NCBI GenBank assembly: GCA_030141605.1 | Contig: JAQGDQ010002377.1 | Coordinates: 310,001 to 374,000, forward strand | Direction: 5' to 3' | Length of the DNA: 64,000 nucleotides | Source of the DNA: Tubiluchus corallicola | Taxonomy: Eukaryota; Priapulida; Priapulimorpha; Priapulimorphida; Tubiluchidae | Part shown: in pieces, positions 37,937 to 50,000 of the stretch | Position numbering within the stretch: position 1 is the stretch's first letter | How the letters are laid out: the number at the start of each line of letters is the position of its first letter | Program-made: the position numbers and the translations under genes | The notes under the pieces: model-generated | What the model was told of the DNA's origin: nothing | Database searches by the model: none | What the model saw: only the letters and a program-made list of their open reading frames with translations

Positions 37937-40900
37937 GTGTGTATGCTAGTTTTTGGCGTGTTGCTTGAAAACATTAATTTATTTGAACCATGACGCGTTT
38001 CGTTGTTCATGTCAGCTTTTTAAAATGGATTGAAACAATGAAACACACTGTAATAAATACGCAAATGTATGCGCAAGTGTTTTCTGCAAAAATAAGATTT
38101 TCAGACTATGATAAGATGAGAATACATTGAAAAAATGTTCGTTTCAGTTATAATTCATATTTAAAATAATATTAAAACTGATAAAGTGAAACATTTATTT
38201 CCTACTTGCAAGTTCAGACACAAGGTAAGAGGTATAATCAAAAATAAAATGCAAATAGATTATGGCACGCTTAAAGTGTCACTGGTTAAACGTAGATTAT
38301 GTAATAACAAAAATTTTATTTCAGCTGTAAAAAATTGCACATAAATTTGTGTATTTATTATTGTATTTCATTAATCCGTTTCAAGGTCATGGTTCAAGTA
38401 AATGAATATGTATTTTTTGTGCAATATTATTGAAAAGGACTAAAGGTATACAAACGCTTTATAACTTACCTGACCTCCTGTGTCCAATATCTCGAGTATT
38501 ACATTTTCATCATCAATTATGAGCGCATGTCTATACGTCCATTCTATATTATAAAAGACAAACATTCAAATTTAGCAATCCACCATCTTAATGTCGTACT
38601 GTTATGAATCGCAATGTTCATTGTATCCTATTAATTCAGTGTCATGTTCACACTGGAAAATCTAGTTCGCACTAAGATTGTAGTTCTGTTCACACTAAGT
38701 TGATCAACACAACCAGTAGGCCCAGTCTCGGTCTCAACTAGCTCTAATCTCAGTGCTTATAATCAGCATAGAGGTATTTTTATTGTGCAAGTATTTAATA
38801 GCTATAGTGTAAGAACTGAAGAAAATTCCTGTCAATGTGTCACTTACTGAAAATCTCACACCAGCTCATGCAAGAAAAATGCCGTGTAGATACATTTGTG
38901 CAAATTTGTAAAGCGCCTAGCATCTACAAAGCAAATTACAAACTTTCAGCGATAAGAAACCGATAAATTAATATTTCAGTTTGATTGTAAAAATAGTGGG
39001 TGTCAGGAGATGATGATATTGATAAATTATAATATAGTAGAGTGCTAATAGTAGGTATGCTGCAACAAAGAAGAAAACTATCCACTCTGTGGGGGAAGGT
39101 TCGCTACTAAATGTACGGGGGGAGGGGATTTAAATAAAGGTGCGCTAACTAAACAGGTTAGTCATAAAGTCGACCAATTCAACATTTCCTTAAAATCGTA
39201 AAGAAAATTTTTATGCGAAAACAGTTACGGAATTTGGATGTCTTACCTAAGGTTGGGTCATATTCCCAGATAAACCTCTTTGTCAGGAATCGAACAATTA
39301 ATGCTGCAATAGCAAATGCCAAAAATTAGTATGTTGATACACTACACATCTAAACATGTAGTAAACAAATGATTTTATTTCATAAATAACATAGTAATAT
39401 TTACGTGTTTTCTTAACGTGTTAACCTTTATTTGGTATAGCAAAGGGTCTGTATAGAAATGATGTCTGATTGATGGGAGAAGTGAGGTCAGTACTACTGA
39501 CTTGCAGCAACCTTTTATATAAGCAAGTTCTTTCTATCCCTTTTTAAGGTTGAGTTCGCCAGACCGGATTATATAAACCACGTAATTATGATCACACATA
39601 CACAAAATCGGCTTTGGCTTCCTTCAGACGTATGAAACCCATAAGAAAATTTGCTTATTAACTCATGCAAGAGCTTAGAAATTTTCACTCCAGTCGTTTC
39701 TTAAGCTGAGGATTATAGCCATCTGGAACGTAGCTTGTCATTTCCCAAGCCTTTTACGAAACGAGAACATTTTTATTTAATTCGTACTCCGTTCTGCAAA
39801 TTTGCCGTTTTTTGTTGAGGAAATTTTAATGAACTACGAAAGATTTAGGTAGTCTAAGTTGACTCATTAAAATCGACTCTTTCCGCGGGATAGCTGGCGG
39901 CACTTTGAGAAAGCAACAGGCTCATAGCGCTGCAGCTAATAAGTGTTTTTAATGGGGAATTAAATTGGGATTCATGTCTCAATATCCTTAACGAGCACAA
40001 GTTTCTAATGCGATAAAAGTAATACATTTCCAGCGCTACATGACATGAATGAAACAAAAAGTAAAATGCCAAGCTTTCTCTCAACAATAGTTGTTTTTTT
40101 CAGAGCTTAAATTTAATTGTTGTTTTAGACCAAGCTTGAGAGTACCAATGATTCAACACAGGAAATAAACGGAAAAATCGCGACGCTTGTGGAACTTACT
40201 GTACGCAGGGCCGGATTATGACCTTTTGGGGCTCCTAGGCCAAAGCAATTATTCGGCCCCCTTCGGACGGCGTCAGCCTCTAAACTCGCCAAAATCCATC
40301 TTGAATATTTTTTGCTGGTGGTATGTCTTAGCGATATGTATATAGCTTGACGTAAACTTATTGCAAATTGTTTAAATAAACTAGAAAAGCTGACTTTTGT
40401 TTGTCAATAAAAATATTCTTTAAGAAATAGGCTATGCAAACCAGATTAGCATATTGTTTCAACACAACCGTAGTAAAAAAGCACATTTTTAGTCAAATGT
40501 TACTAAAGCTTGAAGGGCTTCAATATTGAGGGGCCCTAGGTTTGCAGCCTGTATTAGCCTATAGAATAATCCGGTTCTGACTGCATTATACTGTACTATA
40601 GTTGCATAACTAAATTTGAACCATATATATTGATATATAATAACGCTAACTACTTTGCTTTGACAATCAGCAAAGCCGTACTATAGTAAAACAATTAACA
40701 AATAATGCGCGTAATGCAACCCAATATCTTCAGTAAAGACGAGTTGAATTAAGTATTTCAATAATCTCAGTTCACAGGATAAAATATCAATCTTTCTATC
40801 TGGTAATCCACAACTAAGCCATGATAAAAATATTCTCATATTTCAATTAGTGCAGAGATATATTAAGGAGACTAAAATATTCGCCGTAGAAATTAGTCAT

Positions 40901-43900
40901 TATTCAGTACTTTGCCAGATTAGTTTAAAAAGTATAATGCATTTTGCATATGTAAAGTTCTCTAATGCTTCATTGCCAATTATTTCCGTACAAACTTTGT
41001 AATTTTTGATGTACAAATGATGCAAGCCTGGTGTACAAATCAGTTTATTCTAGACTGTTCACCCTAGGCTTTATAATATAATAACTAAAATTACGTTAAC
41101 TTTTTTAGAGGAGTGAACTTTAAACCGTTTGAATAATCCAAAAAATATATTATAATCAAGCTCCTCAATACTTGATAGAAAATTACATGAGCTTCGTCCC
41201 AACAATCACTATGCTCTACGTGACCCATTTTTTATTGCCTACACGACATTTGTATAATAGTTTTTTTCCAAAAAGGCATCCGCCCATGGAATAGTTTACC
41301 AATTGAAAGCAGACAGGCCTTCCTTTCTCCATTTGCTTTTAAAAGTAGATTCTTGAACCTATGGGGAGTTCGTACTAAACGAGTATGCCCCAATTATAAT
41401 GAAGATCGAAGTAATGAAATTTCAACAAATAGATTCATTGCTAATTTTTCGCAATTAAAAGGTGATTTGTTTTTCAGGAATATTATCGATGATGACCGTT
41501 CATGTAGCTACAACAATTCGACTGAAAGCCCTCGCCATTATGTTTTCGCGCAAACTATGACATACACACAACACTATTATTGACTCTGTTATTATCATCA
41601 CATAACTCAAGAATTACACGCCAAATCTAGACCTGCTATTATGTACAAGGACATTTTTTATAAACTCAGATCAGGTCATCCATCCAAATTGTTGCCGAAC
41701 TACAAAAAGTCCACTAAACGTTTTGTTAACTGATTGTACGTATAATTGTATTTTAAGTTATTATGTAGACTGTCTTTCAATCAAGTACTCATTAATAAAC
41801 AACTTATGCTAGAATCAACCATATGTACTGTTGTAGTAACTGTAATACTACACTAATTGTATTAATTCCACATGTATTGGATTTCTGAATTCTGTAGCAA
41901 CATTGTGCATTACAATGTACAACTTGTACTTTTCATGGGCTTATAGGCTTATACATCGAGAATCGTTTCTGTTATCGTATCTATTGTATGGGTTTTGTAA
42001 ATTTAATTAAGTATTAACTAATGAGCTAGTCGCATTTTTGAATTAACTATTTTGAGTTATTACATACTCTAACTAATTAATTGTATATTTCTTAACTGCA
42101 CATAGTAGAAATACTGTGATCAGCAATAGTTACTGTGTTGTAAATCCACTCAAAATAAATAAAGTATATATATAGCTCGAGGCCAGTCCAGTCCAGTATA
42201 GCGCACTTCCAGTCCACTACAATCCGTTCTGTTCTAATTCAAAGCAATGTAATCTATAGATCATTGCCTGGTATCTATCTATGCCGTCCTCTACGTACAT
42301 TTAATTCAGGATCAGTTTCAAACTCATTAACTCACAAGTTTTGAGAGATGCTCTTCTTCCTGGGTTTTTTTTTAAATTAACGTCGTCTCAATTTTAGTAC
42401 CTAATTTGTTAAATTGAATTTTGCTAAAATGCTTGTTTGTATTAGGTTGTTCTTAAAGGTCACGTAGGATTACACGAAATGTCGAGAGCAGGTAAATGAT
42501 AAGGGCGTGTAAGTGAGCAGCACCCTTCTCTTTGCATTAGCAATGTAACCATCCTCCAAAACAACCTTCTCACTTGTAAGACAACTTCGGTTTTGGATTT
42601 AACAAGGAGAAAACTGTCTTAAACATGTCGAGTAGAAGACACGCGTTGACAAATGTTGGTTGAAAATTCAGATACGCCAACGTTGTTTGAACGGTATTGT
42701 CGTTTTCCGTAGACGTTTTATCCTGGATAATGAAATGGAAATTGAAAGGGAGAAGTCGGAAATGGCTTCCTAACAAAATGCAAAGCACGGCTCTATATTT
42801 GAACGACCTAGCAAAATTCGAGAAAGTGAACGTTAGTGGATTATATTACTCTGGTTGATGATATGTGATTATGGAAGGTAAAAACATCCAATTTAGTTAC
42901 AGATGCAGAATTTTTAGATGCACGAGGCAAGTAACTAAACGTTCTAAATATAATCATTTCTTGCTACTCTTTAGTATCATGTATCTTTCTGGCTAAGAGC
43001 CAATTCTAAGTCTGTAACTAACGCTAAATTAGGTTTTTGTAAGAAATTTTATCTATGGATGAGTGAAGATAATAATAATACATATCTTATTGATAAACTA
43101 CTATAATAGAAACGAAACATGCTAATATGATATAATAGACCATGGTCATCATTCATCTATCACGTATATCACCTATTACGTATATTATCTATTACCTATT
43201 ATGTATCACCTATTACGTATATTATCTTTTGCGCATCTCATCTACTCTTGTCTAGCTCAGCTCAAAACTTCGCAGGTTTTTGGCTGTTAAATTCTACAAC
43301 CGTAGCTTGTATGAACAATTTTTTTATTCAAAAGTCTTAATAGGAAACATTCTTGTAATAATTAAGTAATAACTGGTTATAAAGCCACGATACCATCAAA
43401 TTTGACCCTTTCTTGTCTGTTATTAGATGACGTTCCTACAGGGCAAGATTATGTCCTTTTGGGGCCCCTAGGTTAATGAAATTATGGGCCCTCCTCAGAC
43501 GGAGCCGCTCTCTATCTCGCCCGCACCCGTCTTGATACATTTTAGCGACATTTATACAGCTTGAAGTGAACTTATTGCAAATTCTTTAAATAAACTAGAA
43601 TAGCTGATTTTGTTTGTCAATAAAGATATTCTTTAAGAAATATCATTATGTTACTATGTATTGTAAACTAAGTTAGGAGATATTGCAACACAACCGCAGT
43701 GAAAAACAGATTTTTTTTTACCAAATGTTAAAAAAGCTTGAAGGTCCCCAAGCTTGAGGAGCCTTAGGCTGCAACCTATACTAGTCTATAGGATAATCCG
43801 GCCCTGTTGCTGGCATCCTGAAATTGTGCTTAGTGTGCCTACAAATCTTAAGCTATCTGGTAGCAGAGCCAAACATTTTTTAAATTAACACTGTTTGCGT

Positions 43901-44004
43901 TGAGACATCTTTATTTTATTTTATTTCATTTCATTTCATTTCATCTCATCTCATCTCATCTCATCTCATCTCATCTCATCTCATCTCATCTCATCTCATC
44001 TCAT

Positions 44005-44036
<32 letters not shown>

Positions 44037-47000
44037 TATCTTATCTTATCTTATCTTATTTTATTTTATTTTATTTTCAACAGGATTCGTTTGCAGCACG
44101 ATTTTCCTTGGAACTCTTCTAACGTGATAACCAACCTTGAGAGTTGAAGCTAACTATAGAGCAGAGCTTTTTTCGATTATGTTTCACACAGCTCATTGAA
44201 TTACATGCTCGGCTTGAAACGCTTATTAGACTAACTTGGAGCAAACAATAATGGAAAGAAGCCAGTTTTCGTTAAGTTACACTTGTTATACCATCACTCG
44301 GTGTGGTTTTTCATCGATGAATCATACCACATTCTTCCTGCCTTAATTAATCTAGCTAAGGTTTACAAGTGTCATTCTGTGTTGACGTTCGGAAAATACT
44401 GCTGATTTTATTAGCCGTCTTCTAATATATATAATCTTGAACTGCAAGGTTCAAAGAACTGTAAAACGACTGTTATCAATTCGATTGCGTTCACTGAGGT
44501 TTCTAATGGGTTGTCACTTGTCAGGAAGCGAGTTTTGTCTTGGAAACGTCTCAGATATTCCAATGGCGAAGAAAAATTCTCAAGCAGCACAAGTGAATTC
44601 AAGTGGTGGTGGTAGTGGTGGTGATGGTGGTGGTGGTAGTGGTAGTAGTGGTGGTGGTGGTGGTGATGCTGGTAGTTGTAGCGGCAGCAGAATTTATTCG
44701 CCACATGCAAGTAGTCGGGCACCCGCGTCGCTCCAAAGATGGTTTCTATTGGAGTTTTGTTACTGTTCCACCGAGAATACTGTAAGAGGTAAATGAAGAA
44801 CTCCAGTATGTGCCTTCAGGTATGATCGCTGAGAAAAATTCCTAGTTTTACATTATTTAAAGGTACAAGAAGGAAATCATGTCTCATAGACCTACCAAAA
44901 TAACCTACCAAAAACATAAAAGAAAGTGATACATTAGAAGTATTCAAAAACAAGCTTAAAAAAATAAGAAACGCAGCTTATATCCATCCACTCCACTAAT
45001 AAATTGTCTCATATTTTTCTAATTTTACCAACATGGAGTATAATTAGTCATGGTTTTATTTTAAAAATAAAACTCCGTTTTAAGTATATGTCTCCTGTGC
45101 AACATCTAGTTTTATTAATTTCCTGTTAAGTGGCTAGTTGTTGTGTTTCAGTATTTTGTGTAATTTGTAGTGATGTATCTGTAATTACTGTTTGTGCCCC
45201 TGATGTCGTAGTTTTTGTATTAATAATCATTGTAGTGTATTTTCTATCGGTAATACTTTGTGTATATTTCACATATTTTTAGCTTAGCTTAAAATTTTAT
45301 ACACTTTGCACATTTGTAGTTTTTAGATGCTCACGTTTTTCTGATATTCCTAATTTCTAATTTGCATTGGATGCATTTGTCTTCACCAGTGTTTTGTTTT
45401 AGAACAACTAGTTGTTGTCTTTCATGCAATCCGTTTTATGACAAATAAAGATTTTACTACTACATGTACTAACTAAAACCTTCCGCATGCCTATTGAAGT
45501 TGCACTTATTTATTACGCAATAATACATCTCCCATGTTTGCCAAGTCGATTTTAACAACTCGTCTAAGTGACGTGTCATAAACTGTAAATTTCTTTACAA
45601 CGATAGAGCGTTGAACTGTTTGCAAATTTGCAAATTAACTGCGTGAACAAAACATCAACAGTTTATGTTGCGATAAGAACTAATTCCTTATGGCTGGGTT
45701 ATCGTTTATATGTAAACCCCGAAAACACGCTGATAAATAATTTTATATTTCGCAATAGGGAGAAAGAGACAAACACGAAGGCTGAAGTTGCATTAGTGCA
45801 TAAGTGTACAAACTTTTGAGTGTCTTGTAAGTTGTAAGACAGAGCTTGTATCAGTTTCTTTTGCTTTTTAAATTTAAGCCTCTGATAGAATGTTTCTAAT
45901 GATGCAGCTGTTTGAAAGCGAGAAAACGTTGTATGGGGTGAAACGTGAAACTCGGCGGATCTCCGAAAGCGTTTGCATTTCAGAAAAAAAGGTGTAGCGT
46001 TACAGCTTGCTTTAGAAATACAATCGATATAGATTAAAAATTTATTGAAGACAAGCATTTATGAGCGCATATTGTTGTTGCTCGGCTGTGAAATTTATTT
46101 TTGACTTGTCCTCCTGATTCTTATCCTTGCGAGGAAGCAATAAATGTGCCTAAAATTAATTTGTTTGCGCTCTTCACGGAAAAAGCCCACCATTACTGAG
46201 CTTATCAGTAATTTTTTGCTTCATATGAAGTTTCGTGACACACGCCCAGGGCTAGGGTCACGAAACTCACAAGAAACACTTCCTAGGTGGGGTGTTATGC
46301 ATATGTGTAACCCGTCGCCCCCGGGTCAAAGGTCATGGATCGGGCAGGGTTTATTTTTTTGTCAGGCTGGATCTCCTCCTACAGGTTTTGAGCTAGGGCC
46401 ACAATTTTTGGTATGTCGCCAGGTTGTTGTGTCGAGTCGAGTTGTTGTGCATATGAGTCATTTGCGTATGAGAGAATTTTTCGGTGAGGGGCAAAAACCA
46501 AAATCGAAGGGGTCGTGGACATTAGTGCTTCCAGTGTCGAGGAACAGTAACGCGTAATATATCAAATGAAATGTTTCGATGAGACAAATCGAATGGTGTA
46601 AGTTTCGCTGATGTTGGTTGATCCCTGACCTGGACAAAAACCGAAATCGCAGGTTGGAACACCGATGCTTCCAGTGTCAAGTAACAGTAGCTTATAGTAC
46701 ATCAAATGAAAGGTATGAACGAGACTAATTGAGTAGTATAAGTTACGCCCCTAACTTGTTGACCTTGACCCCGAGGTCATAGGAAAGTGGAAATACAGGT
46801 TTTACTGTCTTATAATATTTCAAATGAAAGGTCTCGGTGAGACGAATTGAATGTTATGACCTAAGCCTAGACTGGTCAACCACTGACCCCACTAGAGGAC
46901 AAAAAGTGAACTTTCGTGGAAATGATACAAATGCTTCATATATCGAGCATCAGTAGGTTGTAGTACAGCAAATGAAAGGTCTTGATGAGACGAATCGAAT

Positions 47001-50000
47001 GGTGTATTTTGACCCGTATTTAGTTGAGTCTTGACCTACTGGTCACTGGTCAAAAAGTGACAAGCTCGGATTTCATTGAAACTGTTAATCGGAATCAAAC
47101 AGATTTCATACAATTAACAACATACAGTTGTTATTTATTTTGAAAACAATTTTTATTTGTAAATACAAAACAAAGGTCGTCATGTGAAGCTTCTCCTGTC
47201 ACAGAAGCGGAATGTCACCACAGTACAGTCAAAAACGTGCACTGGTTATTATTGTTATTTATACTCTGCAAACTCTAAGATCACAAAATTCACAGGGTGG
47301 GGGAATGACAACACTGTGTTGACCTCTGACCTCCAGTGAAGGGTGAAAGAGGGGGCGGGTCTTTATTAACTTTTCATCAGGATCCATCTGTTCCTCTAAT
47401 TTTTGAGCTAGGGCCAGATTCTTGGGTATGTGGTCAGGTGGGGCCACGTTTTTGGGTATGGCAGAATATGGGTCATTTGGAGGGGAAAATTTTCCGCTAG
47501 GAGGCAAAAATCGAAAAATGTGGGTCGGGAACAGAATGTGCACCAAGTGTCTAGGAATCGAATACCTTGTAGCATTTCAAATGAAAGGCCTCGAAGAGAT
47601 GAGACGAATTAATCGTATATATGAAATGTCTCGATGAGACAAATTGAATGGTAATAGTTACGCAGAAATTAGTTGATCTCTGACCCCAGTAGTGGACAAA
47701 AACCGAAAAATGAGGGTCTGGGACAGAATCCATCGGGTATCTAGGAATAGTGTATGTAACATATCAAATGCAAAGCCTCGATGAGACGAATTGCATGGTA
47801 TATGTTACAATGAGAATAGTTAGCCTGTGACCTTTTTAGGGGATAAAATAGGGGTTGAGGAGACAAATGCCTTCCAGTGTCAACCGAAACTAGTTTGTAG
47901 TACATCAAATGAAAGGTCTCAACGAAACAAACTGAATGGCATAAGTCATACCGAGATTGGTTGACCTCTGACCCCTGGATCACGGGTTGAAATGTTACAA
48001 GTTGCCATTTCATTATGAAGCCAGTTCCTATGCATTTAACCAAAGCGAATTCAATAAAGCAAAAAAGAACTTTCAACGAAAAGGCTGGCGTCCTTTCAAT
48101 ATCAGATTCTGTAACTACTGCCTATATTATTTGCAAAATCCTCGGCTTCTGAAATATTGTCAACTAATTACCACTGTTTTCCTTATTTACAAATAAGTGG
48201 TACATAACCTTTTCCTAGGGTAAGAACGAGTAGTACCACAGAACAATTTATTATATCAAAGGTTTGATGAAACAATAGAGAATTTATCATGGCTTCAAAG
48301 TTTAGTGTGAAAATCCTTCGCATGAACCGAATGAGATGGAAATTACCAGACGGCAACCCTGCCAAACACGTCGGAGCTATCCTGAACGATATAGAGGGCG
48401 CTAAGATGATAACAAATCTGCCGTTGGTGATATTTAACATATAAGCTTGTGAGACATCTGCAAGATGTTTCAGAGGATCTTTATTTTTTATGTCATTGCT
48501 CCAACAATACCCCTCAAGACTGCGAGACGTATACGAAGCTTTCACACCAAATTTTCAGGGCATGATAGCTTCGCTGTTGTTCGAGCAGCATATTAGTGTA
48601 AAAAATGTTCTGTACTGTTATCCGTTTTGTATCCCCTAGCAAAAACTTGCTTACATACCACCCTGCACATCTGTTAGTCCAATAATAAATATAGATAATT
48701 AATTTAGAAATGTTTAGATTATTTCGGGTAATTATGAAACAGAAACATCTTTCGTTTTGAATTTGTTTAAGTGTCGTAAAATCAAAATGTTAATTGGACA
48801 AACCTTAAAATAGCTCTCATTGTGACTTGTGAAGATATAAGACATATCTATATCTATATATGTATCTGTATCTGTATCTGTATCTATTTCTGTATCTACA
48901 TCTGCATCTACATCTTCATGTACATCTACATCTATAATCTATTACCTCCACTTTAGCTACGTTTGTATCTATGCCGTTGTAAGTAGAATTTAGCTGCATT
49001 TCTTAATTGCCGATTGCCGAAATGAAAAATAACACGACATTTTGCAACCTGATTTTCCGTACCTGATTTTCCTACACCCGTCTTTCCGAATACTACGATC
49101 TTGGAATCTGTTGGTTTCGGCGATTTCTGCATTTCTGCAATTGTTGTCGTTTCCTTTTCAACTGCTGCTGCTAGTTCTACTGATATGAAAAATCATTTAA
49201 GATAGTCTGAATGCAGCCAAATTGTCGCTAGATCAGAATAAAATAATTCAGTAGAACCTATTTGGGCGAGCTTTGGTGTACTTCTCACATATGATATTTG
49301 AATGCATTATTAGGCACTTGTTAAGCTTTTTTATCCTCTGTGGCTATGAAAATTCTTGACGTGATGCGAGAAATATCGTCTTCACGTGTATTCCATTTAA
49401 ATTCATCCATAGTTTAGGTGGGTCACTCATCTCTCGTGTGAGACAATATCGAGAGAAACTACTGTGAGGTTTTTGTCTTCTTCGCCTGCAAAAGCGATAA
49501 AAGAGAATATAGTAATCTGTATTATAATCACGCTGCGCGTATAAAGAGAATATAGTATTCTGTATTATAATCACGCTGCACATATAAAATTTATTGACAA
49601 TAAAGCATTGAATTACTTCTTTGCAGTAGGGGTTCCCAACCTGGGTCCCAGGGAACACAATATAGCTTTTCAGGGAGTGGTAGAAATATAGGTTATATGA
49701 CTTGTTTTTTTTATTTGTTTTTGTTTATGTTATTACCTATTGAAATGGTTGCTGTCGATTTATCACCTACTCATCAAATTTCAAGAAAGTTGAAACAAGA
49801 ACAAAGGAATATAGTAATTGAATTTTAAAGTAATAATTGTGATTGCTCAAGTGCAATGCTATATGTGGTTCAATACTAATATGATATCATTTTTGAAAAG
49901 TCGTTTAATCAAACATTAGGGGTCTGTATACTGCATAGAAAAGATCCCCTGCTTTACAAACATCTTAAAACACAACACTATCCTAGGATCCGTTGACGTT

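Noticed and set aside
44411-44796. Gly/Ser-rich ORF (+) and His-rich ORF (-)
   Set aside because: They are driven by the GGT repeat, and the flanks lack splice signals or homology.
46144-46557. 137-codon ORF over the first satellite lead segment
   Set aside because: The homologous second lead segment (47290-47570) is not open in the same frame, so it is not a conserved protein.
46562-47930. Hammerhead ribozyme in the satellite (CGATGAGAC...GAA)
   Set aside because: The CTGATGAG core is not matched (TCGATGAG) and the GAAA side with a flanking stem III is absent.
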